A DNA stretch of 64,000 nt from Ficedula albicollis (taxonomy: Eukaryota > Chordata > Aves > Passeriformes > Muscicapidae). Below the pieces are notes generated by a model that was given only the letters and a program-made list of their open reading frames with translations, was not told where the DNA came from and made no database searches. This document shows positions 48,101 through 57,375 of the stretch, one piece after another. Both the position numbers and the translations under genes were made by a program. The DNA lies in assembly GCF_000247815.1 (NCBI RefSeq), contig NC_021677.1, positions 40,057,717 to 40,121,716 of the forward strand, read 5' to 3'. Positions within the stretch are counted from its first letter, which is position 1, and every line of letters begins with the position of its first letter.

Positions 48101-51100
48101 CACATGAGAACTCACAATGGTGAAAAACCCTTTGTGTGCACAGAACTGGGCTGTGGTAAACAGTTCACAACAGCTGGAAACCTGAAGAACCACCTACGAA
48201 TTCACACTGGTGTGTTTTAGACCTCACCTATTTGTGGTCTGCTGAGGTGGGGTCTTTCCTGAGGAATAAACCACTTCCTCCTCTGTCCTCAAACTATTCA
48301 AAGTATTATGTTGTTCACCTCTGCCCTCCATTAATGTCCCTTTTCTGTCAATGCACATTGACCATAGGTCAGATAAATCAAGTGCTAATCTCTTTTACTA
48401 TCCTGTATAGTTTCACACAGGCTTTACCTTTCAAATAGTGTGTGGTGATCCTGTATTCTGCTCAGACACATACTCTGAAGATTCTCTTCCAGTTGTGTGA
48501 TGGAGGGAGGGGTGTATGAAACTAGACTGTTACCCAGGGGATAGTTAGTGAACATGACTTCTGAAATTGTGTTTTGTAAAGAGGATATTTGAAATTCCTG
48601 AAAGGCTCGATAGCTTAGTAGGAGTTGTACTGACATCTTGCCTGACTGACTAGCTTGTGTTACCTATACCTAGAATGACTCCATTTGGGACACACAGGGA
48701 AATGAGGAATGCAGTGGAATGAGTAGCAAAAATATAGTAGCAAAGAAAAGTAGAAAAAAAGCATTAATTAGAAGACAGCATTATGGTGTGCAAACTGCTG
48801 TGTTTGTGCCAATGCTAATTTGGGATGTTATGGTCTGCTGGAGCCTGTATACTCTCAATTCATGCTCAGCTTTTTATAGTAAATAAAATGAGAACCTTTA
48901 TTTCATAATGCTGTGTTTTATACATGGTTTGTTTATGATGGCTCCTCTGGAGAATATAATCCTGCCTTGTCAGTATTTTTAGAAGCTGGTATAGCAGCCA
49001 AAGTGCTTTAGGTGTTTTTGTATTAGAAAGTTCTTTGAGAGAGGCACAGAAGTTGCTGCTGAAATCACCAGCAATTTAATAAGTGTTAGGTTTTGACACT
49101 GACAAACTATGAAAACTTGGTATTATTCTTATAAATATATTAGGTCTGTTGAATGCTTTAAGTCAATTATGCTGAAAACCTTGGATTAGATTTAGATAAT
49201 TTTGCAGGTCCTTGTTATGTTTGGTTTAGAATTTTTGTATTTGAACAGGTACTCATATTTAATAAAAGAAAGAAGTCAAGTGTTCATGAAAAAATGCGAT
49301 GCAGTAGCTGGTAATGAAACAGCTTTTTGTTGCTTTCCAGGAACGACCGCTCCTTCACCTGCCCAGCAGAAGGTTGTGGAAAAAGTTTCTACGTTTTGCA
49401 GAGGCTGAAGGTGCACATGAGAACTCACAATGGTGAAAAACCCTTTGTGTGCACAGAACTGGGCTGTGGTAAACAGTTCACAACAGCTGGAAACCTGAAG
49501 AACCACCTACGAATTCACACTGGTGTGTTTTAGACCTCACCTATTTGTGGTCTGCTGAGGTGGGGTCTTTCCTGAGGAATAAACCACTTCCTCCTCTGTC
49601 CTCAAACTATTCAAAGTATTATGTTGTTCACCTCTGCCCTCCATTAATGTCCCTTTTCTGTCAATGCACATTGACCATAGGTCAGATAAATCAAGTGCTA
49701 ATCTCTTTTACTATCCTGTATAGTTTCACACAGGCTTTACCTTTCAAATAGTGTGTGGTGATCCTGTATTCTGCTCAGACACATACTCTGAAGATTCTCT
49801 TCCAGTTGTGTGATGGAGGGAGGGGTGTATGAAACTAGACTGTTACCCAGGGGATAGTTAGTGAACATGACTTCTGAAATTGTGTTTTGTAAAGAGGATA
49901 TTTGAAATTCCTGAAAGGCTCAATAGCTTAGTAGGAGTTGTACTGACATCTTGCCTGACTGACTAGCTTGTGTTACCTATACCTAGAATGACTCCATTTG
50001 GGACACACAGGGAAATGAGGAATGCAGTGGAATGAGTAGCAAAAATATAGTAGCAAAGAAAAGTAGAAAAAAAGCATTAATTAGAAGACAGCATTATGGT
50101 GTGCAAACTGCTGTGTTTGTGCCAATGCTAATTTGGGATGTTATGGTCTGCTGGAGCCTGTATACTCTCAACTCATGCTCAGCTTTTTATAGTAAATAAA
50201 ATGAGAACCTTTATTTCATAATGCTGTGTTTTATACATGGTTTGTTTATGATGGCTCCTCTGGAGAATATAATCCTGCCTTGTCAGTATTTTTAGAAGCT
50301 GGTATAGCAGCCAAAGTGCTTTAGGTGTTTTTGTATTAGAAAGTTCTTTGAGAGAGGCACAGAAGTTGCTGCTGAAATCACCAGCAATTTAATAGAGACC
50401 AGCAATTTAATTAATGACCAGCAAAGTTCATAATGAATATTCTGGTGATTTTGCTTGTTTAGTTTTTTAAGCCTCAGGGTTATCACAACACTCAAACAAA
50501 TGGCCCAGTTCAAGCTTCTCAGAATATTGTTAGAGATTCCCTGATGGCCTCAGAAGCATTGTATTACAGTTGGTTAACATTTCAAAATAACCTTGACAAG
50601 TGTGAGAGAACAAGGCCTCCCTGGTAAAATGAAATTACAGATGATGTGGGTCGCCAGCAGCTGCTTGTGCCTTCTGCCTTACTTAAACATGACCGTATGG
50701 TATGTGGTTTGTGGATACACATGGGAAAGGGCTGCTATTTTAAAGTATGTGCAGTCTAGCTAGAACACATGGTTTGGGGGCAGATGTTGGGATGTAGTTA
50801 AAAATTGTATATACCAATAATAAAATTTCGAATGTGTAGTAACAGCAGTTACATTTTTTGCAGTTTTCTTTTCCACTTACAGCTCCATCCAAGGTGCAGA
50901 TTAAGTTAATAGGCCCAGCTGATCCATGCGCAATCCTCCCTGATAAGTGAGCATTCTGCAACCAATAGAGTAGTAGCTTCTGGAGGAGTAAATAGTAACT
51001 TTCTAAGCTGCAAATGGATAATGTGGAATTAAGCATTTGATCAGACCCAAAGGCATTATGAATTGCAGGTGTCAGTATCTCTGAGGTGTCTTACAGATGG

Positions 51101-54100
51101 AACTGTGCATTGTTATTTAGGTCAGTGGTAGTTTTTCCAAACTTTTAAAGATTTATAGCAAGCCGGAAAGTACAATCAGTGTTTGAGACTTTGCTATGTA
51201 TTTCAGCTTTGTAACACCAATTGGAACATGCTGTGTTGATCCTTTTTGCTCACAGCTGTCAAATGCTATTGTAGATAAGAGGCTAATAAATGAGCTGTAG
51301 GGAGGAGACTTCGAAAGGCAAAGTCACAGTAGAAACACCTTTAAAAACAAGTTTACTCTGAAAGAACTACAAATAGGTTATAAAATAAATTGTTGAAATA
51401 GCTTGCCTAATCTCCTGTGATCTTGCTATTACTCTTGTACATGGGTCCAGTTAAAGACTTAAAATCATAGTGTTAAACATGGTATATTGAGTTCTTGAGT
51501 GGAATGTTGCAGGCAAAAGTTATGTCAAGTTTATTGAGTGTCCAAAGCAGATTAAGTTTATTGCACTGCATTAATGTAGTAACCTCCCAATTTATCATAA
51601 TTTAAATAAATCAAAAATAGCTGTGATATAAATTTCAGCCCATGAGAACAATTTGTGCCTTGAATTACAGTTCCTCCACACGTAGATATGAATGACTGAC
51701 ACATCTCACAGCATTTTGGCAAGTTCAGCCTGATCTCGAATAAAGTATAGAATCTGATATGAAGAGAATTACAGTTAATGGGATTTTTGGCACTTAAAGA
51801 CAGAAAGGGAGCAAGACCCTGTGAGTGTGTGGAACAGAGGGCTGGTTGTTGAGAACTGCATACAGAAGATAAGTCATAGACCAAGTAGTTTTATATTACT
51901 CTGTTATTTATATACTTGGGAGATTATCTAGAAACAGTGATCCCTTGCTTCACTTTTGGTGAATGATGGTCTAGGAATATTTTAAAATAATGAATATTAG
52001 AATAAGAATATTTTAAAATATTTTAAAATAATGCCACGGTTTCCTCTGGTGAAGAGAATGCTGTAAAAGTCTTAGGAAACTTAGGAAGGATGTGTAGTTT
52101 CCATGAACTCTAATATACATAAGGCCAAATGGGAGCATGGAGTAGAAATGTCCATTCTTAGGGACTTGGGCAATCAGATTAAGTTGTGATCCCAAAATCT
52201 AAGAACTTACTTTTCCCTTGTAGGGGAAAAACCCTTTCTGTGTCAGGCACAGGGATGTGGTCGCTCCTTTGCTGAATACTCCAGTCTTCGGAAACATTTG
52301 GTTGTCCACTCAGGTAAGAGTCTTCATCTGACATTCTGTGATCTGTCTGAAAAAAAGGCCTTTATTGTAGGACTTTGATTTGATTTCCTTAAGTAAAATC
52401 CTGGTTTCTACAGAACTTCTGGTCATAGTGTTTTTTGACTTCCCTTTCATGGTGCCTGTAGCCTGTACACTTCAATCCTCTAGATTGTTTCTATTAATAA
52501 GTTCAAAGTGCATTTTAAAAATTATTTTAAAAATTGTTTCTAAAATGTCATGAAGTTGAGTATCTTTTTCATAGCTGCCATTTGGTTATTCAAAAGAGAG
52601 ACTCTAGCATCTCTGTAAATTAACCACAGCCATTTGAATCTGAAATCTCTTTCAAGTGGGTTTCTGCCATAGGTAGGGTTTTCATTTATTTTTTTCTACT
52701 ACATACTCATAATTGGACAAAGGTTTAGGTGAAAATGTATTTCACAACTGTTTCAAAGCTTCTGTCTTCTGTTTTGATCAATCTATCTTAAATATTATCA
52801 GTACACAATGAAAATTGTATTTTTGGGGAATGGGAGATTTTATTGAGGTGATAACATCTGAGATTGAGTTCTCCATGCTTTTTCTGTCCTGTCTCCTTGC
52901 TTCCATGCCATTGAGCCTAGAAGTACGGACAACATGCTTGTAATGTGAAAATGATGAACTGCTCTCTAAAATGGAAATCCTTTCAGTGACAAGTCATGAT
53001 CAAGTCTCTGCTCAGTAACGTAAACCAGATGCTGCAATTCACTATGTGATGGCAGGAGACAGCTTCCTTGCCTCTGGTCATTTTATTCTATGTGGAGTAC
53101 ATCAAGTATTTCCATATCAATGAGTAAATTATTCCAAATAACTTGTTCCCTCTCATCAATCTGACTTGAAGACTTTGTTACTCTTCAGACTTGAGTTTTT
53201 CAACAACTGCCATTACTGATATCTAAACCTCTTCTGTTCTAGAAGCTTATGGCTCTCCAGGAGATGGGAGTACTTCTCATTTGGTTTATTCTGATAAATT
53301 AGCACCAGTGGTGTTAACAGCCATTTCAAAACTGTTATTAGTTTCTTAGTTGATGAGGTCTCTTCTCCCCATTTGGTAATTCTTGGGATATTTCTTCCCC
53401 CTTTGACTCCAAGGAGTGAAGCCCCATCAGTGCCAAATTTGTGGGAAGACATTTTCCCAGAGTGGTAGCAGAAATGTGCATATGAGGAAACACCACTCCC
53501 GAATTGGAACAGCTGGCAGCAGGGAGCGAGAACAGCCAGGTAAAGAAGGGAGCACACTCACTCTGGGGGAAAAGTGCAGGAAAAAAATTAGTGGATGGTC
53601 AAAGAAAAGATATTTGTCCTGATGTGAGACCACTAGCCACTAAGAAACAAAAGTCTGTTCCTCTTGGAGATGAGGACTGCTTACTCTCCCCTTTTCTAGG
53701 ACAGAAGACAAAAGTGTATTTTTGTATGGCGATCAAGGGGCAGATACGTATATTGTTTTCAAAATCAATATGAATCTAGTCGGGGTTTTTAATGTGGATT
53801 TTTTTTTCCTTTGGTTATGTTTCCTTGTTGCAAGCAGCCTGGGTTTTTACTCAATGTGAATTATTTAAAGAGAAAGCCAATCCTGCATAAGATCCCACCA
53901 TAGTAAGGTTCAAAACAATAAACATATTGTATTTTCCATTCATTGGAGCACTGGATGCTCAAAGAGTAGGAATGGATAAAGTAGGTGTCTAGGGAAGAAA
54001 ATATGACTTGAAGTGGGGCAGGGATTATATCTTACACTGCAGTGTCACTGCATCATGAGAATTTTCTTTTACCCTTTTTTTTCACAATAGAGTCACTGAT

Positions 54101-54228
54101 GGGCAGCAGTTTGCTGGAAGAATCGACAGTGCATAGTAAGAATCTTATCTCCATGAACTCTCAGCCCAGCCTTGGTGTTGAGTCTCTGCACCTGCCAGAC
54201 ACTGAGTCAATTATTGGAGTAGAAGAGG
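36069..54228 (+). CDS. ZNF410: ZNF410, five-finger C2H2 transcription factor (3' end not found)
   Basis: Coding exons are 36069-36101, 45566-45701, 45988-46221 (or from 45985), 46505-46696, 47551-47710, 48028-48209 (duplicated at 49341-49522), 52224-52313, 53414-53539 and 54091-54228. The product starts MLSDELESKPE-LLVQFVQNTS, has a long Ser/Thr/Glu-rich N-terminal half, then five fingers. Fingers 1-4 are CX4C type (KCTVEGCDRTF, TCPAEGCGKSF, VCTELGCGKQF, LCQAQGCGRSF) and finger 5 is CX2C (QCQICGKTF). The order matches human ZNF410, a nuclear factor known for highly selective activation of CHD4. About 430 codons are readable against 478 in human. The last part (human EVLAEG... to ERRT) is missing. 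FAM161B follows convergently, as in human. Confidence 0.95.
36584..36785. repeat. Clustered short tandem repeats in ZNF410 intron 2
   Basis: A 67-bp unit TAGCACAGCTGGGC...CACGAACACAAT occurs at 36584 and 36651. It is followed by about two and a half copies of a unit around AGCATGAACATGCACA...CACAGGCACAGGT (36715-36795). Copies differ by a few bases. Confidence 0.85.
36904..36975. repeat. 38-bp tandem duplication
   Basis: GGGCTTTTAGGCAGTTTCTG followed by GCTGGAGTATTT starts at 36904 and again at 36942. Two adjacent copies in ZNF410 intron 2. Confidence 0.9.
37090..37540 (+). repeat. Interspersed repeat family, copy A
   Basis: It shares ordered short blocks with 40900-41420 and 44660-45140, including a pyrimidine-rich TTTGATCCTCTCCCTAAACAT, AAATTTCTGGCTGAAC, GAGGAATTCTGGGTTTTGTT and TCTGCAGTTTGTTA. 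An old LTR or similar element is likely, but the family is not assigned. Confidence 0.5.
39560..39730. repeat. T/G-rich low-complexity tract
   Basis: GGTTGGTTGGTTGGTTGGG followed by T-runs of up to about 15 and TTGTTGTTTGTTGTGGGG. Low-complexity intron sequence; the nearby open frame (39362-39754) merely passes through it. Confidence 0.8.
40900..41700 (+). repeat. Interspersed repeat copy B with an internal 280-bp tandem duplication
   Basis: It resembles copies A and C (TTGATCCTTTCCTTGCC, CAGTCCCAGAATTTCC, TATCTGCAGTTTGTTAG, GAATAGCCAATTACC). Within it, 41141-41420 is repeated at 41421-41700 with one visible difference (TATGTGTT/TATGGGTT). Confidence 0.75.
42580..43010. repeat. GC-richer block, possible degenerate retroelement or LTR
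   Basis: This stretch is richer in G and C than its surroundings, with CAGACCAGGACACAATACTG, GTCCAGGGTCTATCCAG and a CCAATCAGAG word near 42972. It has no intact open frame and no paired termini. Its character suggests a decayed mobile element; the family is unknown. Confidence 0.3.
44660..45140 (+). repeat. Interspersed repeat family, copy C
   Basis: It shares CATCTTGATCCTTTCCTTTT, TGCCTTTGGCCTTTCCC, GACCAGTCCCAAGTTCC and TTGAATAGCCAT with copy B in the same order and orientation. It is diverged and non-coding. Confidence 0.5.
45566..45701 (+). CDS. ZNF410: ZNF410 exon 3
   Basis: The acceptor TTTGTTTTTTCAG ends at 45565 and the donor GTAAAA starts at 45702. It encodes LLVQFVQNTSIPLGQG through SECNRLMLP plus one base. 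The phase-0 start fits ...KPE from exon 2. Confidence 0.93.
45985..46221 (+). CDS. ZNF410: ZNF410 exon 4, tandem CAG/TAG acceptor
   Basis: The acceptor region reads TTTCCTCAGTAG. Splicing after CAG (45984) adds one Val; splicing after TAG (45987) gives LP-DDERDLTSPSHTNSS, closer to human LPDDTT. The exon ends SFILLNLTRA plus G before GTAATT. It belongs to the Ser-rich N-terminal half. Confidence 0.9.
46505..46696 (+). CDS. ZNF410: ZNF410 exon 5
   Basis: The acceptor TCTTTTCTAG ends at 46504 and the donor GTAGGA starts at 46697. It encodes GLGSPAEHLVFVQDEAED and WFLRVQELAHDSLIAATR, highly conserved ahead of the fingers. Phase 1 at both ends. Confidence 0.93.
47551..47710 (+). CDS. ZNF410: ZNF410 exon 6 (zinc finger 1)
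   Basis: The acceptor TTATTTCCAG ends at 47550 and the donor GTGAGC starts at 47711. It encodes GENVHLCTGDGQPKDS, then finger 1, CTVEGCDRTFVWPAHFKYH and LKTH, ending with two bases of Arg. Confidence 0.93.
48028..48209 (+). CDS. ZNF410: ZNF410 exon 7, copy 1 (zinc fingers 2 and 3)
   Basis: The acceptor TTGCTTTCCAG ends at 48027 and the donor GTGTGT starts at 48210. The 182 bases encode fingers 2 (CPAEGCGKSFYVLQRLKVH) and 3 (CTELGCGKQFTTAGNLKNH). It enters with two bases owed and leaves with one, so it must appear once only between exons 6 and 8. Confidence 0.92.
49341..49522 (+). CDS. ZNF410: ZNF410 exon 7, copy 2 (identical duplicate)
   Basis: The same 182 bases with the same acceptor and donor, 1313 bp downstream. 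No difference was seen within the exon. Including both copies shifts the frame: after the first copy, the second reads TTAPSPAQQKVVEK and stops at TGA 49406-49408. If real, the copies would have to be mutually exclusive; otherwise it is a false duplication. Confidence 0.7.
52224..52313 (+). CDS. ZNF410: ZNF410 exon 8 (zinc finger 4)
   Basis: The acceptor TTTTCCCTTGTAG ends at 52223 and the donor GTAAGA starts at 52314. It encodes GEKPFLCQAQGCGRSF and the rest of finger 4 (SSLRKHLVVHS). Phase 1 in and out. Confidence 0.93.
53414..53539 (+). CDS. ZNF410: ZNF410 exon 9 (zinc finger 5)
   Basis: The acceptor is a weak TTTGACTCCAAG ending at 53413; the donor GTAAAG starts at 53540. It encodes VKPHQCQICGKTFSQSGSRN and the final histidines MRKHH. 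The finger 4-5 linker reads HSGVKP, where human has HSGEKP. Confidence 0.92.
54091..54228 (+). CDS. ZNF410: ZNF410 exon 10, last exon found
   Basis: The acceptor TTTTTTTTCACAATAG ends at 54090. It encodes ESLMGSSLLEESTVHSKN through DTESIIGVEE plus G, then donor GTGAGA at 54229. If not spliced, the frame continues GETSCSFFRPLICGD to TGA 54273-54275, a possible alternative C-terminus. The normal downstream exon(s) were not found. Confidence 0.9.
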
Positions 54229-54519
54229 GTGAGACCAGCTGCTCTTTTTTCCGTCCTCTTATATGTGGTGACTGAGATGAGATCGATCATACCTCCTTGA
54301 GGCTCACCATATTGCAGTGGGATGAATGAACATTGCTTTAACTGTGCACAGAGGGGTGGGTAGATAGTGGATGAATCCTAAAACTGGAGTTGGAGAAGAT
54401 CTGCTGGACCAAGTTTCTCTGTTGCAGAGCTTAAAAGGTGAAGTCTGTTGCTTAGGTGTCACTTAGCCCATGTTGTGGAACGCCATTTCAAAACTGCCTA
54501 TGCAGTCCATCTACTAAAG

Positions 54520-54605
54520 CCTAAAGTGTTTGTTTTGCTGGAGTACCTAGGAGCCCCAGCTAAGGACCAGGACCTCATCGTGCTAGGCACTGTTCAAATA
54601 TTCAG
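54520..54605. repeat. Old interspersed repeat fragment (family not assigned)
   Basis: GGAGCCCCAGCTAAGGACCA followed by GGACCTCATCGTGCTAGGCACTG resembles a motif I recall as widespread in amniote genomes. The overlapping open frame 54448-54660 is most simply explained by it. Confidence 0.4.
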
Positions 54606-54782
54606 TATCTTGAGCAACAGGCCTTCCTTCCAGCCTTTACCTTCAGAGACTATATTCTAATACATCTGTCAGAAGCTGACTTACTATATGGAATAAATGT
54701 ACTACTTGATATCATTTGGTTACATTTGCTGTGTTCTGTTCCTGCTTTCCCAGTCATTTTTCTCCAAAATTTGTTTGGTATA

Positions 54783-55112
54783 TCAAGCTCTTTAAATGAG
54801 TTCCACATGGTGTTTTGAATATTTTTTTAACTGGAAGAGTCTTCAGAACTGGCATCAGTGAGAATGCAGAGTTTTGCTAAAGTACTGTATGTCTGTAATA
54901 CCTTCTATGCAAAGGGAATGCCTAGAGTTTATATTGCTCCCTGGCTAATCAAGCTCTTTAAATGAGTTTCACATGGTGTTTTGAATATTTTTTAACTGGA
55001 AGAGTCTTCAGAACTGGCATCAGTGAGAATGCAGAGTTTTGCTAAAGTACTGTATGTCTGTAATACCTTCTATGCAAAGGGAATGCCTAGAGTTTATATT
55101 GCTCCCTGGCTG
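54783..55112. repeat. About 166-bp tandem duplication
   Basis: ATCAAGCTCTTTAAATGAG...ATTGCTCCCTGGCT starts at 54783 and again at 54949. The copies differ by one substitution (TTCCACA/TTTCACA) and a one-base change in a T run. It lies just after the last ZNF410 exon found. Confidence 0.93.
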
Positions 55113-56350
55113 AATGGAAAGGTAGTGCTGCTGCTGGTACAGGTATTGTAACCTGGAGGTTCCTACAGAAGCTTCACCAGGTACGGGGAATCAAAGTCTG
55201 ATGCAGTTTGGCTGCCATCTCCGCAATTGATGGGAGATACTCCAGTGAGATGTTTTCTTTTCTACAGTGTTTTTGTAGGTCAGCTGAGCAGGCTGTAAAT
55301 CTTGTAGCCAAATATTTTCATAAAATGCAAAAATCCAGAATCATAGTTGAAAATCTATTTCCATACCATTTTTGAGACACATTGAGACTACAGCTCTTTT
55401 TCAGAACAAAACTTTGTTTAGCAGGAGAGATGTGAGTTTCAGTTAATTGGTTTGATGCTTTTACTTTCATCACATCTCTGCAATTTCTGTTTAGGGACCA
55501 ATATGAAGACTTTAATTTAGTTGTTATTGTATTCATACATGTCACCTTAGTATTTGTTAAAAGGATATGGTATAGTAATTTAAACTTTTGTTCCTCCTTC
55601 CTTAGGGTTTCCCTTTTTACTTCACATACTTGGAAAGGTCTTTTTTCAGCACCATTAACTATTATTATGGAAATTAGCAACCAATTTTAGTAAATACCCT
55701 TTAAAATGTATGTATTAAAAATTCAGTCCCACCGCTCCAAATATATCCATACAAAGAGGCTTTAAACACAGCCTTGGAGCATGGAACTAATCTTTCCTTC
55801 CTCTTTCAATGTGGCAAGGCACGGTGACAATATGGTTACATCACTCACTGCTCTTTTCCAGGGGGTATCCAGAGAAAGAACAGCCTCTGTCCTACACAAT
55901 TAAACCTGTGTAGGAACTGGTACACGGGTAACAGCCTTACTGGAGCCCTCCAAGGAGCTTAAGCCTGTTCTCAGTGTGGAGACTGAGTCACAAATGAGGA
56001 TGCTGCAGTCTGGTGCATTCAGCCTGTAAAGTAGCAGTGTAAAACCCCTGGGCCACAAATTCTTGGATTTAGTACTTTGTTATGATTAAAAATATCATTA
56101 TTTCAGTTTTATATCTTTGTCTAATGTGGTAGCTCTGACAGGTACTGTATTTCTGATTTGATGGTAAGGCTGTGTTGTTACAGTGTAAGGAAAAAAAGAT
56201 TCAGGTGACAAAAAGAGACGCATCTTCTATTTTAATAAGGAAGGAAAAGATGATTGCTAAGGAAAATTGTGCAATACAGAAACATCCATTTTAAAATATT
56301 TTAATGTCAAAGTGCAAAATTCTCAGAAAACATTCCAGGTGGCAAGGATT

Positions 56351-56356
56351 TTTATT
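56351..56356 (-). terminator. FAM161B: Possible FAM161B polyadenylation signal
   Basis: TTTATT on the plus strand is AATAAA on the minus strand, about 930 bases after the FAM161B stop. Other sites may be used. Confidence 0.3.
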
Positions 56357-56720
56357 TTTAAAGTGGTTATTAGTGTCAGGTAAAGAGAGATCACTAAACT
56401 GTGAAATACGCCATTCAAGATACATTCGGCATTTGAGTGCAAAGTCCTGGCAAGCAATACCTAATCTCTTTTTCTCCAAGATCCATCTTTGATATCACAG
56501 CAGTCATACAATTAAGACAACAATAACTCCAAGTGATGCACTGTTTAATTATAACCTTCTTAAAAACTTTGGTTGTTTTTTGGGACAAATTAATGACCTA
56601 AATTGGTAAGATGTTGAAACACTTTAAAATCATCAAACACAGGAGATTTTTTAATACAGGAAGCCTATTGCTTCTTACTAATGGGGGGAAGAAGCAGAGC
56701 TGGTAGTGGGTGAATGAAGA

Positions 56721-56876
56721 ATTAACACCAGAGAAAAACTTCCCTTTGAGTTTTCTCCCAAGGTGGGTCAAATCCTGATATTTGTTTGAAAGCATTAAAT
56801 TAACACCAGAGAAAAACTTTGCTTTGAGTTTTCTCCCAAGGTGGGTCAAATCCTGATATTTGTTTGAAAGCATTCT
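56721..56876. repeat. 78-bp tandem duplication in the FAM161B 3' region
   Basis: ATTAACACCAGAGAAAAACTT...TTTGTTTGAAAGCATT starts at 56721 and again at 56799, differing by about two bases. Confidence 0.92.
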
Positions 56877-57284
56877 ACCATGGCTGTCTAAAACAGTGCA
56901 CAGTGGAAGGCATTCTTTCTTCCCATGTGCTACTGTGGCATGAATGCCAAGAGTTGACACTACAGGATGCACCTCTTCAATCTTTAATATCAACTTTTAT
57001 CCAAAGATAGTGCTTCAACCTCTTTAACTTGTTTTGTTGCCCATTAAAGGAAAAGAGCTCATGCAAGAGACACTTAAAGACAAAGGGAGGCTGCAGGGTT
57101 TGCTGGGTTTAACAAGACATGCTGTAAACAACGGTTGTTTTTTTTCCCTTTACTAAATTCTCCCATCTCACCCCACAGCAATTCTCTTAGGTGTCAGCTT
57201 AAACTATTAAGTTCCTGAGGATTAATCTGGAGATTCTTGAACAAAAAACCTCAAGAGCTGATTGATGGATTCTTCTGCGAGCTT

Positions 57285-57375
57285 TTATGTTGCCACTCCC
57301 TTTGTGCTCTGTTCCTCCTGAGGTACTCCTTCCTGTTCAGTACAGTCATCCTTTTCACCCTGAGGCTCGGGCAGC
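57285..57375 (-). CDS. FAM161B: FAM161B terminal exon (acidic tail)
   Basis: The minus-strand acceptor CACTGTTTCTGCAG precedes 57375. G completes Arg, then LPEPQGEKDDCTEQEGVPQE continues for nine more residues to TAA 57287-57285. The acidic composition, good acceptor and matching phase favour it. The alternative is that the previous exon reads straight into a stop. Confidence 0.7.

Larger units (their letters stand above)
47769..50394. repeat. 1313-bp tandem duplication containing ZNF410 exon 7
   Basis: 47769-49081 is repeated at 49082-50394. I see only two substitutions, G/A at 48609/49922 and T/C at 48859/50172. The unit starts AGTGTTAGGTTTTGACACTG and covers part of intron 6, exon 7 and part of intron 7. 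Confidence 0.97.
54229..57284. other. Convergent 3' region of ZNF410 and FAM161B
   Basis: No sequence matching the ZNF410 C-terminus was recognised here. The stretch holds an old repeat fragment, two tandem duplications and, on the minus side, the probable FAM161B 3'UTR. Frames such as 55318-55680 (-) have no support. Confidence 0.5.

Noticed and set aside
57200..57270. CCTCAAGAGCTGATT (PQELI) as the ZNF410 C-terminal PQELL motif
   Set aside because: Surrounding residues do not match, no acceptor is in phase, and the site lies in the FAM161B 3' region.
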